Assembly: GCF_001544315.1 (NCBI RefSeq)
Contig: NZ_BCQG01000038.1
Location: 1 to 37,282 of the forward strand
Source of the DNA: Geobacillus jurassicus NBRC 107829
Lineage (GTDB): Bacteria; Bacillota; Bacilli; Bacillales; Anoxybacillaceae
Direction: 5' to 3'
Length of the DNA stretch: 37,282 nucleotides
Part shown: piece after piece, positions 1 through 9,179 of the stretch
How the letters are laid out: the number at the start of each line of letters is the position of its first letter
How positions within the stretch are numbered: position 1 is the first letter of the stretch
Program-made: the position numbers and the translations under genes
Notes under the pieces: generated by a model
What the model was told of the DNA's origin: nothing
Seen by the model: the letters and a program-made list of their open reading frames with translations, nothing else
The model's database searches: none

Positions 1-741
1 TTGCGGAAGCAACGCGAGGCGGCAGCCGCGGGAGGTGGAGCGGAGGACGATCTTGAGCTGGCAAAGAAAAAGGCAGCCGCGGCAGCGAAGGCGAGAGCCG
101 CTGCATTAGCTAAACAAAAAGCGGCGGAAGCGTCAGGCGGCGATGACGAACTGGCCAAGCAAAAAGCCGCTGCCGCGGCGAAGGCGAAAGCGGCAGCGGC
201 CGCCCGGGCAAAGGCTGGAGCAGCTGACGCCGACGGCGGAACCGGACGATCCGTTGCCCCGTCGCCGAACGATCCGCTGCTTGAGAAATATGTCCGCGTC
301 ATTCATGAGCATCTCGGGCCGGATGTGCTTGAGGACGCGTACATCAATCGGCTGGCCAAAGACGTGCCGACGCTTGTCGTGAAAAAAGAGGCGTACTACA
401 AAGTCGCCGAGTTTTTGAAATACAATGAACAGCTTCGGTTTGATTATTTGTCCGAGCTGCACGGCACCGATTTTCAGACACATATGGAAGTGTACGTCCA
501 TTTGTACTCATACCCGAACCGGCAGCCGGTGGCGCTGAAAGTAAAAATCGAGCGCGACAATCCGGAAATTGATTCGCTCGTTCCGCTTTGGCCTGGGGCG
601 AACTGGCCGGAGTGCGAAGCGTACGATTTGCTTGGCATCCGTTTCCGCGGCCACCCGAACTTGATCCGCATCTTCCTGGGCGAACAATGGGTTGGACATC
701 CGCTGCGCAAAGATTACGAGCCGTATGATGCGGAGGTGTAG
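1..741 (+). CDS. nuoC: NADH-quinone oxidoreductase subunit C (5'-partial)
   Basis: Peripheral-arm subunit of proton-pumping complex I; with NuoD it forms the connecting module next to the quinone site. The reading frame is open from base 1, so the true start probably lies upstream and the leading TTG need not be the initiator. The first ~80 visible residues are a low-complexity Ala/Lys/Arg extension with the phrase ELAKxKAAAAAKA repeated. The conserved 30-kDa-subunit domain follows from about residue 90 to the end; the family signature is visible as ERDNPEIDSLVPLWPGANWP and then ECEAYDLLGIRFRGHPNL, ending in the usual HPLRKDYEP. The stop is followed three bases later by the probable nuoD start. 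Identity is very secure; only the N-terminus is unknown. Confidence 0.95.
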   Translation: MRKQREAAAAGGGAEDDLELAKKKAAAAAKARAAALAKQKAAEASGGDDELAKQKAAAAAKAKAAAAARAKAGAADADGGTGRSVAPSPNDPLLEKYVRVIHEHLGPDVLEDAYINRLAKDVPTLVVKKEAYYKVAEFLKYNEQLRFDYLSELHGTDFQTHMEVYVHLYSYPNRQPVALKVKIERDNPEIDSLVPLWPGANWPECEAYDLLGIRFRGHPNLIRIFLGEQWVGHPLRKDYEPYDAEV

Positions 742-744
742 ATG

Positions 745-1845
745 ATGCTGCGCACAGAGGAAATGATTTTGAACGTCGGCCCTCAGCATCCGAGCACGCA
801 CGGGGTGTTCCGCCTCATTTTAAAAATTGACGGCGAGATCATCCAAGAGGCGACGCCGGTCATCGGCTATTTGCACCGCGGGACTGAGAAGATCGCCGAA
901 GGGTTGCAATATACGCAAATCATCCCGTACACGGACCGAATGGACTATTTGTCGGCGATGACGAACAACTACGTGCTTTGCCATGCGGTCGAAACGATGA
1001 TGGGCATTGAAGTGCCGGAGCGGGCCGAATATTTGCGCGTTCTCGCCATGGAGCTCGGGCGGATCGCCAGCCACCTCGTCTGGTGGGGGACGTATTTGCT
1101 CGACCTCGGTGCGACGAGCCCGTTTTTGTACGCGTTCCGCGAACGCGAAATGATTATTAATCTATTAAATGAGCTGTCTGGAGCGCGGCTGACGTTCAAC
1201 TATATGCGCATCGGCGGCGTCAAATGGGATGCGCCGGACGGTTGGATTGACAAAGTGAAGCAGTTCGTTCCGTACATGCGGGAGAAACTTCACGGCTATC
1301 ATGAGCTTGTCACCGGCAATGAAATTTTTCGCCAGCGCGTCGCCGGTGTCGGCCGGTATACGAAAGAAGAGGCGATCAGCTATTCGTTGAGCGGCGTCAA
1401 CTTGCGGTCGACCGGCGTCAAATGGGATTTGCGCAAAGATGAGCCATATTCGATCTACGACCGCTTTGACTTTGATGTGCCGGTGCGCGACGGCGGCGAC
1501 TGCCTCGCCCGCTATGAATGCCGAATGGCGGAAATCGAACAGTCGCTCCGCATTATCGAGCAGGCGTGTGAGCAATTTCCGCCTGAGGGGCCGATCATGG
1601 GAAAAGTGCCCCGCATCATTAAAGCGCCGCCTGGGGAGACGTTCGTCCGCATCGAAGCGCCGCGCGGCGAGATCGGCTGCTATATTGCGAGCGACGGCAA
1701 AAAAGAGCCGTACCGCCTCAAATTCCGGCGCCCGTCGTTTTACAACTTGCAAATACTCCCGAAGCTGCTCAAAGGAGAAAACTTGGCCAATGTCATCGCC
1801 ATTCTTGGGTCGATTGACATTGTGCTTGGGGAGGTCGACGGATGA
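745..1845 (+). CDS. nuoD: NADH-quinone oxidoreductase subunit D
   Basis: The 49-kDa-type subunit of complex I, forming much of the quinone-binding cavity with NuoB and NuoH. At 366 residues it has the usual length of Bacillaceae NuoD. Family landmarks are visible: NVGPQHPSTHGVFR near the N-terminus, YLHRGTEKIAE, and the C-terminal block RRPSFYNLQILPKLLKGE. Two adjacent ATGs exist at 742 and 745. The GGAGGTG at 732-738 is only 3 nt from the first but 6 nt from the second, and relatives begin M-x-R-T-E-E, so 745 is preferred. The stop overlaps the nuoH start by 4 nt (ATGA), which suggests translational coupling. No nuoE, F or G lies between nuoD and nuoH. Confidence 0.97.
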   Translation: MLRTEEMILNVGPQHPSTHGVFRLILKIDGEIIQEATPVIGYLHRGTEKIAEGLQYTQIIPYTDRMDYLSAMTNNYVLCHAVETMMGIEVPERAEYLRVLAMELGRIASHLVWWGTYLLDLGATSPFLYAFREREMIINLLNELSGARLTFNYMRIGGVKWDAPDGWIDKVKQFVPYMREKLHGYHELVTGNEIFRQRVAGVGRYTKEEAISYSLSGVNLRSTGVKWDLRKDEPYSIYDRFDFDVPVRDGGDCLARYECRMAEIEQSLRIIEQACEQFPPEGPIMGKVPRIIKAPPGETFVRIEAPRGEIGCYIASDGKKEPYRLKFRRPSFYNLQILPKLLKGENLANVIAILGSIDIVLGEVDG

Positions 1846-2843
1846 TGGAACAATGGCTTGAATCCGCGCCAAGCTGGTCGAACATCGCCCTCTTTTTCGG
1901 GCTTGGGGCACTGTTTTTGGCGGTCGTGCTCACCTTTGTCACGTACGCCATTTTGGCGGAGCGGAAAGTGATGGGGTTTATGCAAGGGCGCATCGGCCCG
2001 AACCAAGTCGGCGGCCGCTTCGGGCTATTGCAAACCGTTGCGGACGTGTTGAAGCTGTTGTTGAAAGAAGACACGATTCCGAAAGCGGCCGACCGTCCGC
2101 TCTACGTGCTGGCGCCGATCATCGCCTTTACGCCGTCGTTTATGGTGCTGGCAGTGCTGCCGTTTACCGATGCGTTCCGGTTTGCCGATATCGGCGTCGG
2201 CCTGTTGTATTATATCGCCGTCTCCGGCTTGACGACCGTCGGCGTCGTCGCCGGCGGCTGGGCGTCGAACAACAAATACGCATTGCTTGGCGGCATGCGT
2301 GCGGCCGCGCAAATGATTTCATATGAGATTCCGCTCGTCATGTCGGCGCTTGGCGTCGTGCTTTTGGCTGGAAGCATGAATTTGGTCGACATCGTTGCGG
2401 CGCAAAAAGACGTCTGGTTCATTTTCGCCCAACCTCTGGCGTTTTTGATCTTCTTCATTGCCGCGGTGGCCGAGTTGAACCGGACACCGTTTGACTTGCC
2501 GGAGGCGGAGTCCGAGCTGGTCGCGGGGTTCCATGTCGAATATTCCGGGTTCCGTTGGGCGTTCTTTATGCTCGCCGAGTATGTGTACATGTTCGCGATG
2601 GCGGCGCTCGTGACGATTTTGTTTCTCGGCGGCTGGCATCCGGTCGCGTTTCTCGGCTGGATTCCTGGGGCTGTCTGGTTTGCGTTGAAGTTTTGTGCGG
2701 TCGTTTTCGTCCTCATTTGGTTTCGCGCCACATTTCCGCGCGTGCGCGCCGACCAGCTGATGGAGTTCGCCTGGAAAGTGCTGCTTCCGCTTTCGCTCGT
2801 CAATATCGTGTTGACGGCGGTCGTCAAGGCGTGGTTTTTCTAA
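1842..2843 (+). CDS. nuoH: NADH-quinone oxidoreductase subunit H
   Basis: Membrane subunit (ND1-type) at the junction of the peripheral and membrane arms of complex I, contributing to the quinone tunnel. It has 333 residues with about eight hydrophobic segments. Conserved blocks visible are ERKVMGFMQGRIGPNQVG near residue 45, SYEIPLVMSALGVV mid-protein, the acidic loop ELNRTPFDLPEAESELVAGFH, and FVLIWFRATFPRVRADQLM near the end. The start ATG overlaps the nuoD stop and has GGGGAGG about 7 nt upstream. A 113-nt gap separates it from nuoI, the only sizeable gap in the visible operon. Identity is secure from length, motifs and position. Confidence 0.97.
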   Translation: MMEQWLESAPSWSNIALFFGLGALFLAVVLTFVTYAILAERKVMGFMQGRIGPNQVGGRFGLLQTVADVLKLLLKEDTIPKAADRPLYVLAPIIAFTPSFMVLAVLPFTDAFRFADIGVGLLYYIAVSGLTTVGVVAGGWASNNKYALLGGMRAAAQMISYEIPLVMSALGVVLLAGSMNLVDIVAAQKDVWFIFAQPLAFLIFFIAAVAELNRTPFDLPEAESELVAGFHVEYSGFRWAFFMLAEYVYMFAMAALVTILFLGGWHPVAFLGWIPGAVWFALKFCAVVFVLIWFRATFPRVRADQLMEFAWKVLLPLSLVNIVLTAVVKAWFF

Positions 2844-2956
2844 AGGAACAAAGCAACTTGCCTTGCCAGGAAGGGGGCAGCCGCCCATGAGCATGGCCTC
2901 CTCCTTCGGACAAAGGTCGTGTCGGAACGCCATTTTCCCATGAGAGGGGTAGACGG

Positions 2957-3376
2957 ATGATCGGGTTGATGAAAGGATTAGCGTATACATTAAAGGAATT
3001 GACGCGCGAAAAGGTGACGTACGATTACCCGCACGAACCGCTCCCGCTCCCGGATCGGTTTCGCGGCATCCAAAAGTTTTATCCGGAAAAATGCATCGTG
3101 TGCAACCAGTGTGTCAACATTTGCCCGACCGAATGCATCCAGCTGACCGGGAAAAAGCACCCGGACCCGGCGAAAAAAGGGAAAGTGATTGAGACGTACA
3201 ACATCAACTTTGAAATTTGCATTTTATGCGATTTGTGCACGGAAGTGTGCCCGACGGAAGCGATTGTCATGACGAACAACTTTGAGCTCGCCGAATACAG
3301 CCGCGACGCTCTGTATAAAGATTTGGCCTGGCTGGATGAAAACGATACGAACATAAGAAGGGAGAATAAGCCGTGA
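2957..3376 (+). CDS. nuoI: NADH-quinone oxidoreductase subunit I (2x[4Fe-4S])
   Basis: Ferredoxin-like subunit carrying the two [4Fe-4S] clusters that pass electrons towards NuoB and quinone. Two CxxCxxCxxxCP motifs are visible: C46, C49, C52, C56 and C88, C91, C94, C98. The protein has 139 residues, a normal short bacterial NuoI with an N-terminal amphipathic region. The start ATG at 2957 has GAGGGG 8 nt upstream; a second in-frame ATG at 2966 is a less likely alternative. The stop overlaps the GTG start of nuoJ by 4 nt. Because no NuoE, F or G genes are seen in the usual place, NuoI could be where an alternative donor such as ferredoxin delivers electrons; that is inference. Confidence 0.96.
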   Translation: MIGLMKGLAYTLKELTREKVTYDYPHEPLPLPDRFRGIQKFYPEKCIVCNQCVNICPTECIQLTGKKHPDPAKKGKVIETYNINFEICILCDLCTEVCPTEAIVMTNNFELAEYSRDALYKDLAWLDENDTNIRRENKP

Positions 3377-3894
3377 GCGGAACAGACATCGCCTTTTTCT
3401 TGCTTGCCCTCGCGGCGATTGCGGGCGGGGTGACAATGCTCCAGCTGACGAACGTCGTCCACATGGTCGTCGCTCTTGTCATGACGTTTTTAGGCATTGC
3501 CGGGCTGTACGTGCTGTTGTCCGCTGAATTCGTCGCTGTCGTGCAAGTGCTCATTTATTCCGGAGCCATCACGATCATCATGCTGTTTGCCATCATGCTG
3601 ACGCGCCATCATAGAGATGAGAAGGAGCGCCAAACCACCGGCGGCGTCTGGCATAAAGCGGTTGCCGCCATCTCCGTCATCGCCTTCGGCCTTGCCGTCT
3701 ACTTCGGCATCCGCCGGCTCGACTTTGGCGCTGACGGCAGCGCATTGGCGGGCGACAACGTCAAGACGATCGGCAAATTGCTTTACTCGTATTATACGAT
3801 TCCGTTTGAAATCGTGTCCGTCATTTTACTTGTCGCTTTGATCGGCGCGATCGTGCTGGCGAAAAAAGACGGCAAGGAGGCGGGGGACAAATGA
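3373..3894 (+). CDS. nuoJ: NADH-quinone oxidoreductase subunit J
   Basis: ND6-type membrane subunit of complex I. It has 173 residues with five predicted hydrophobic helices. The third holds the family's flexible pi-bulge region, visible here as [29 protein letters not shown] start overlaps the nuoI stop by 4 nt, and the stop overlaps the nuoK ATG by 4 nt, so the three genes are probably translationally coupled. The hydrophilic stretch after residue ~78 ([11 protein letters not shown]) is the expected cytoplasmic loop. Confidence 0.95.
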   Translation: MSGTDIAFFLLALAAIAGGVTMLQLTNVVHMVVALVMTFLGIAGLYVLLSAEFVAVVQVLIYSGAITIIMLFAIMLTRHHRDEKERQTTGGVWHKAVAAISVIAFGLAVYFGIRRLDFGADGSALAGDNVKTIGKLLYSYYTIPFEIVSVILLVALIGAIVLAKKDGKEAGDK

Positions 3895-4196
3895 CGTTAT
3901 CGGCTTATTTGGCGCTGGCGCTCATTTTGTTTTGCATCGGGCTGTACGGGGCGCTCACGAAGCGGAATACGGTCATTGTGCTCATCTGCATTGAGCTGAT
4001 GTTAAATGCGGTCAACATCAATTTCGTCGCTTTTGCCAAATACGGCGCCCATCCCGGCGTTCGCGGGCACGTGTTCGCTCTGTTTGCGATCGCCGTGGCG
4101 GCGGCGGAAGCAGCCGTCGGTTTAGCCGCGCTCATCGCCTTTTACCGCAGCCGGAAGACGGTTCAAGTCGATGAAGCCAATTCGTTGAAACATTAG
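3891..4196 (+). CDS. nuoK: NADH-quinone oxidoreductase subunit K
   Basis: ND4L-type membrane subunit of complex I, with 101 residues and three transmembrane helices. The conserved glutamate of helix II sits in the segment [18 protein letters not shown], and the second lies in [16 protein letters not shown] of helix III; both belong to the proton channel in known structures. The start overlaps nuoJ by 4 nt. An AAGGAG for nuoL begins just after its stop. The length and motifs are exactly those of the family. Confidence 0.96.
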   Translation: MTLSAYLALALILFCIGLYGALTKRNTVIVLICIELMLNAVNINFVAFAKYGAHPGVRGHVFALFAIAVAAAEAAVGLAALIAFYRSRKTVQVDEANSLKH

Positions 4197-4213
4197 AGAA
4201 GGAGATGGAAACG

Positions 4214-6067
4214 ATGATGAACCTGGCTTGGATCGTGCCGCTGTTCCCGCTTGGTTCGTTCATTCTGTTGTTGCTGTTCGGACAGAGGTGGAAGCAAGCA
4301 AGCGCCTATGTCGGCATCGCCGCGACGTTGTTGTCGCTGCTTTTGGCGTTCGCTGTGCTCGTTGACCGCCTCGGTGGGTCGACGTATGAGGCGAATTGGA
4401 CATGGATGACGTTGGGCGATGTGACATTGACGGCCGGGATTTCCGTCACCGCGCTAAACGCTTGGATGCTTGTCGTCGTCGCGCTGGTCAGCTGGCTCGT
4501 TCATGTGTATTCGCAAGGGTACATGGCTGGAGATGAGCGGTTTTCGACGTTTTATGCGTACTTAGGGTTGTTTACGTTTGCGATGCTCGGGCTTGTGCTG
4601 TCGCCGAATTTGCTGCAGGCGTACATCTTTTGGGAGCTCGTCGGGCTCGGGTCGTTCTTGCTGATCGGTTTTTACTTTTATAAAGAAGAAGCAAAAGCGG
4701 CGGCCAAAAAAGCGTTCATCATGACGCGCATCGGCGACGTTGGCTTTTTCATCGGCATGATGCTCCTCTTTTGGCAGACAAACAGCTTTGATTACGATGA
4801 CATTTTCCGCGCCGTCGGAGACGGCACGCTGTCGCCGGGGATGACGATGCTCGCGGCGATCCTGATTTTCATCGGTGCCATCGGCAAATCGGGGCAATTT
4901 CCGCTCCACACGTGGCTTCCGGACGCGATGGAAGGCCCGACGCCGGTGTCGGCGCTCATCCACGCCGCGACGATGGTGGCGGCTGGGGTGTATCTTGTGG
5001 CCGCGTTGTTTCCTCTGTATGAGGCAAGCCATGCGGCCATGATGACGGTGGCAGCGATCGGCGGGGTGACGGCCATTTTCGCCGCGACGATCGGTTTAGT
5101 GCAGACGGACATTAAGCGCGTCCTCGCCTATTCGACGATCAGCCAGCTTGGTTATATGATGTTGGCGCTTGGCGCAGGCAGCTATGTCGCGGCCATCTTC
5201 CATTTGACGACGCACGCCTTCTTTAAAGCGCTCCTCTTTTTGGCCGCCGGGAGCGTCATCCATGCCGTCCATACACAAAACATTGAGGAAATGGGAGGGC
5301 TTTGGCGGCGGCTGCCATGGACCGCGCCGCTATTCCTCATCGGGGCGCTGTCGATCAGCGGGGTGCCGCTGTTTGCCGGCTTTTTCAGCAAGGACGAAAT
5401 TTTGGCCGCCGCCTGGACGAACGGGCCGCGCCTCCTCTTTTGGCTCGCGGTTGCTGCGGCGCTGTTGACGTCGTTTTATATGTTCCGGCTCTTTTTCCTC
5501 GTCTTTGCCGGCAAAGCGCGCCGTCATGAAGATGCTCATGAGGCGCCAGCCTCGATGGTGGCGCCAATGCTTGTGCTAGGCGTGCTGTCGATTGCGTCCG
5601 GGTACATGCAAACGCCGTGGTTTGGCTCGTTCCTTGGCGAATGGCTGACCGATGGAACGTACCATCATGAAGCGGCGCCGGGATGGATCGCCGTTATAGC
5701 GACAGTCGTGTCGCTCGCTGGGATTCTCCTTGCCTGGCTGATGTACGGGGCGCAGAAAATGCCGCGCGATTGGCTGTCCGCGCGCGTTCCGTATATCGAT
5801 GAGCTGTTGCGCCGCCACTACTATATCGATGACATATACCGTTTTACGGTTGTGGCGCTCGTGTCATTCATCAGCCGCCTGTTGGCGTATGTCGACCGCT
5901 TCCTCGTTGAAGGGCTCGCCCGGCTTGCCGCCGGCATCGTCGGTGCGGCTGCCTCGGCTGGATCGCGCGGGCAAAACGGGCAGGTGCAGACGTATGGGGC
6001 GGTGACGGTGTCCGGATTGGCGATCTTGGTCGTCATCTTTGCCTTGACAGGGGGGTACTGGCTATGA
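4214..6067 (+). CDS. nuoL: NADH-quinone oxidoreductase subunit L
   Basis: Antiporter-like (ND5) proton-pumping subunit at the distal end of the complex I membrane arm. It has 617 residues with many membrane segments and a long C-terminal extension ending in a final hydrophobic helix. Family blocks include FWELVGLGSFLLIGFYF, the proton-channel region GKSGQFPLHTWLPDAMEGPTPVSALIHAATMVAAG (split here only by reading), and LAYSTISQLGYMMLALG. An in-frame ATG at 4205 abuts the AAGGAG (4199-4204) with no spacing, so the ATG at 4214, 9 nt downstream, is preferred. The stop overlaps nuoM by 4 nt. Confidence 0.96.
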   Translation: MMNLAWIVPLFPLGSFILLLLFGQRWKQASAYVGIAATLLSLLLAFAVLVDRLGGSTYEANWTWMTLGDVTLTAGISVTALNAWMLVVVALVSWLVHVYSQGYMAGDERFSTFYAYLGLFTFAMLGLVLSPNLLQAYIFWELVGLGSFLLIGFYFYKEEAKAAAKKAFIMTRIGDVGFFIGMMLLFWQTNSFDYDDIFRAVGDGTLSPGMTMLAAILIFIGAIGKSGQFPLHTWLPDAMEGPTPVSALIHAATMVAAGVYLVAALFPLYEASHAAMMTVAAIGGVTAIFAATIGLVQTDIKRVLAYSTISQLGYMMLALGAGSYVAAIFHLTTHAFFKALLFLAAGSVIHAVHTQNIEEMGGLWRRLPWTAPLFLIGALSISGVPLFAGFFSKDEILAAAWTNGPRLLFWLAVAAALLTSFYMFRLFFLVFAGKARRHEDAHEAPASMVAPMLVLGVLSIASGYMQTPWFGSFLGEWLTDGTYHHEAAPGWIAVIATVVSLAGILLAWLMYGAQKMPRDWLSARVPYIDELLRRHYYIDDIYRFTVVALVSFISRLLAYVDRFLVEGLARLAAGIVGAAASAGSRGQNGQVQTYGAVTVSGLAILVVIFALTGGYWL

Positions 6068-7641
6068 CGTTTTTATCGTTGCTCGTCTTTTCACCGCTGT
6101 TAGGCATCGTGTTGCTGATGTTTGTCCGCAAAACGGATGCGAAGATGATTCAATGGCTCGGGACGGCCGCCACCGTACCGCCGCTCATTTTGGCGTTGTT
6201 TGCTTTCATCCAGTCCGGACGCGGGTTTCGCCTCGAGCAGCTCGATGAAGCACGCGACTGGGTGCGGCTTACTGACCTGCCATTTTTGACTGACACGGCG
6301 TATGTCATCCGCTATGAGCTTGGCATCGACGGGCTGTCGCTTGTCTTTATCGTTCTGACTGCGGTGTTGGCGACGTTGGCCGCTGTCGCGTCGATGCTTG
6401 TCAAAACGGAGAAAAAAGGGTTTTTTCTCTGGCTGTTGGCGCTCGAGATCGGCATGCTCGGCGTGTTTGCCGCCGCCAATTTCGTCTGGTTTTTCCTCTT
6501 TTTAGAGGTGACGTTGGTCGCCATGTTTTTTCTCGTCGGCAAATGGGGCGGGTTTGAGCGAGAGCGGGCGGCATACGGCTACTTGCTGTACAACGGGCTC
6601 GGCTCGGCCTTGTTGCTTGTCGTGATCGCGGTGCTCATCGCCCGCACCGGAACAGCGAACTTTGCCTTGCTCCATGAGATGTTACATAATCCTGTTGCCC
6701 AAGGACAATGGATTGCGCCGCTGACGGAGGAAGGGCGGCGTTGGCTGCTCGGCGGGCTGCTGTTGGCGTTTGCCGTCAAGCTGCCGGCCGTTCCGCTCCA
6801 CCGCTGGCTCATCCGCGTCCACGTCGAAGCGCCGCCGCCGGTCGTTATGCTTCATGCCGGGGTGTTGCTGAAAATCGCGGCGTACGGGATGATTCGCTTC
6901 GGGGTCGGCTTGTTTCCGGACGAGTTCCGCGCATTCGCCGGCGCCATTGCGGTGTTTGGCGTCATCAACGTGCTGTACGGCGCGCTGTTGGCGCTTCGGC
7001 AGCGCGAACTGAAGCACGTGCTCGCCTACTCGAGCGTGTCGCATATGGGGGTTGTGCTCATCGGCCTCGGCGCGTTGAATGAGGCCGGCATTCAAGGGGC
7101 GGTCTTTCAATCGGTCGCTCACGGGCTCATCTCGGCCTTGTCGTTTTTGCTTGTCGGCGTGCTCGCCCATCGAATGGGAACAACCGACATCAACCGGCTC
7201 GGCGGGTTGGCGAAAGCGATGCCGCTTTTTTCCGGGTATTTGCTCACGGCGGCGCTCGCCTTGCTTGGCTTGCCGGGGATGGCGGGGTTTGTCGGCGAAT
7301 TTACCTCGTTTCTCGGGCTGTTCCAAACGAAGCCGGCTCTTGCCGCAGCTGGGGCGCTTGGGTTGATCTTCGCCGCTGTTTACTCGCTGAAGGCCATCCT
7401 TGACATTACATTTGGCCGCGCCTGCGACCGTCAGGAAGCGGTCGTGGGCTGGCGTGATCCGCAAGTATCTGCGGCAAGCCTAGGCGAGCTGCAAGGGGGC
7501 GTCGTTGACTTGCAAGCGAAAGAAGCTGTGCCGGCGTTCATCCTCGTCGCCTTGATCGTGGCCGTCGGCGTCTATCCGCAGCTATTGGCCGCGCCGCTGG
7601 ATGCCGTGGTCGAGACGATGATGAACGGGCTAGGGGGTTGA
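6064..7641 (+). CDS. nuoM: NADH-quinone oxidoreductase subunit M
   Basis: Antiporter-like (ND4) proton-pumping subunit of complex I, 525 residues, strongly hydrophobic throughout. Conserved features visible are YELGIDGLSLVFIVLTA near residue 82, FFLFLEVTLVAMFFLVG, the channel block KLPAVPLHRWLIRVHVEAPPP, and LAYSSVSHMGVVLIGLG. The usual sequence in the channel block is PxHxWLPDAHxEAPT; here the PDA is replaced by IRV, a modest departure. The start overlaps the nuoL stop by 4 nt and nuoN follows after 4 nt. Confidence 0.95.
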   Translation: MTFLSLLVFSPLLGIVLLMFVRKTDAKMIQWLGTAATVPPLILALFAFIQSGRGFRLEQLDEARDWVRLTDLPFLTDTAYVIRYELGIDGLSLVFIVLTAVLATLAAVASMLVKTEKKGFFLWLLALEIGMLGVFAAANFVWFFLFLEVTLVAMFFLVGKWGGFERERAAYGYLLYNGLGSALLLVVIAVLIARTGTANFALLHEMLHNPVAQGQWIAPLTEEGRRWLLGGLLLAFAVKLPAVPLHRWLIRVHVEAPPPVVMLHAGVLLKIAAYGMIRFGVGLFPDEFRAFAGAIAVFGVINVLYGALLALRQRELKHVLAYSSVSHMGVVLIGLGALNEAGIQGAVFQSVAHGLISALSFLLVGVLAHRMGTTDINRLGGLAKAMPLFSGYLLTAALALLGLPGMAGFVGEFTSFLGLFQTKPALAAAGALGLIFAAVYSLKAILDITFGRACDRQEAVVGWRDPQVSAASLGELQGGVVDLQAKEAVPAFILVALIVAVGVYPQLLAAPLDAVVETMMNGLGG

Positions 7642-7645
7642 TCCA

Positions 7646-9139
7646 ATGAACAATGTATGGCAATCCGACTGGAGCATGATGGCGCCCGAATGGATCGTCC
7701 TCGCGGCCGCCATCGTGCTGCTGGTGATTGATTTGGCGCTGCCAAGTGATCGAAGCCGTCGTCCGCTCGCCTGGGGCGCCGCGGCGGCGGCGGCGCTCGC
7801 CATGATCGCGACAGCGGCGATGATCCCGGCCGAGCCGGCGTCGATTTTGCATGATACGTTTCGGCTCGATGCGTTCGCAAAAGCGTTCAAGCTCATTTTG
7901 TTGGCTGGCGGAGCGCTCGCCCTGCTTTTAGTGGCTGAGTGGGAGCCGAAAGAAGGCAGTCCTCACCGCGGCGAATTTGCCTATATGATGCTGTTTGCGC
8001 TGCTTGGGGCGATGATGGTGGCGTCCAGCGGCGACTTGCTTACACTATTTGTCAGCCTTGAGCTGCTCTCGGTGTCGTCCTACATTTTGGCCGGCTTGCG
8101 CAAAACAGCGTCGGCCTCAAACGAGGCGGCGCTCAAATACGTCATTAACGGAGGCATCGCCACCGCCATCATGCTGTTTGGCATGAGCTATGTGTTCGGC
8201 TTGACCGGAGCGACGAATCTCGGCGACATCGCGCGCCGGCTGCAGGAGACGAACGAGCCGTACATGCTTGCTTTGGCGTTTCTCCTTTTGCTCATCGGCG
8301 TTTCGTTTAAGCTGGCGACCGTTCCGTTCCATATGTGGGCGCCGGACGTGTACGAAGGGGCGCCCGTTCCGGCGACGGCGTTTTTTGCCGTCGTGTCGAA
8401 AACGGCCGGCTTTGTTCTTCTCCTCCGCTTGTTGGTGACGATGTTTGCCGCTGCGCCGTCTGAAGGGCGCGAGCCGTCGTCGCTTCTCTTGTCGATGCAG
8501 CCGGTCATCACCATATTGGCCGGGCTGACGATGATCATCGGCAGCGTCGTGGCGCTTCGGCAGCGGAGCTTAAAGCGGCTGCTCGCCTACTCGAGCATCG
8601 CCCACGCCGGTTACTTGCTCGCTGGGTTTGCTGCGATGTCATGGGCGATGATCGATTCACTCTGGATGTATTTGCTTGTCTATACGTTAATGAACATTGG
8701 GGCGTTTGCCATTATCGCCCATATTGTCAATGAAACCGGCTCCGATGATTTGGATGGGCTCGCCGGTTTATACCGACACCGCCCGCTGCTGGCTGCGGCG
8801 CTCGGGCTGTTTTTGCTTTCGCTTGCCGGCATCCCGGGCACGGCCGGGTTTATCGCCAAACTGTATATATTCATCGGCCTTGTCGTCACGGAGCCAGGCC
8901 ATTACGTGCTCGCTGCGGTGATGGCCATCACGACCGTCATCTCGTACGTGTATTATTTCAATTTGATCGTCCAGCTCTTTTTCCGTCCGACGTTCACCGC
9001 GCCGCTCGGACGGCTGCCGGCCGGGCTGTCGACCGCCGTCGTCCTTTGCGCGCTCGGAACGTTGGCGATCGGCTGGGCGCCGGGGCTGGCTTACGATGTG
9101 CTCGCCCAGTTTGGACATTTTGGCGATTTTTTGCCGTAA
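7646..9139 (+). CDS. nuoN: NADH-quinone oxidoreductase subunit N
   Basis: Antiporter-like (ND2) subunit of complex I, 497 residues with about fourteen hydrophobic segments. Motifs visible are LFVSLELLSVSSYILAGL, KLATVPFHMWAPDVYEGAPV in the proton-channel region, and LLAYSSIAHAGYLLAGF. The ATG at 7646 sits 4 nt after the nuoM stop behind a G-rich Shine-Dalgarno (AGGGGG). It is the last gene of the operon: a strong hairpin plus T-run follows within 15 nt. Identity is secure. Confidence 0.96.
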   Translation: MNNVWQSDWSMMAPEWIVLAAAIVLLVIDLALPSDRSRRPLAWGAAAAAALAMIATAAMIPAEPASILHDTFRLDAFAKAFKLILLAGGALALLLVAEWEPKEGSPHRGEFAYMMLFALLGAMMVASSGDLLTLFVSLELLSVSSYILAGLRKTASASNEAALKYVINGGIATAIMLFGMSYVFGLTGATNLGDIARRLQETNEPYMLALAFLLLLIGVSFKLATVPFHMWAPDVYEGAPVPATAFFAVVSKTAGFVLLLRLLVTMFAAAPSEGREPSSLLLSMQPVITILAGLTMIIGSVVALRQRSLKRLLAYSSIAHAGYLLAGFAAMSWAMIDSLWMYLLVYTLMNIGAFAIIAHIVNETGSDDLDGLAGLYRHRPLLAAALGLFLLSLAGIPGTAGFIAKLYIFIGLVVTEPGHYVLAAVMAITTVISYVYYFNLIVQLFFRPTFTAPLGRLPAGLSTAVVLCALGTLAIGWAPGLAYDVLAQFGHFGDFLP

Positions 9140-9151
9140 CAGTAGAATAAA

Positions 9152-9179
9152 GGGAGAGGGAAGCCTCTCCTCTTTTTTT
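9152..9179 (+). terminator. Rho-independent terminator of the nuo operon
   Basis: GGAGAGG (9153-9159) pairs with CCTCTCC (9164-9170) around a GAAG loop. Seven Ts follow at 9173-9179. It begins 12 nt after the nuoN stop. Confidence 0.9.
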
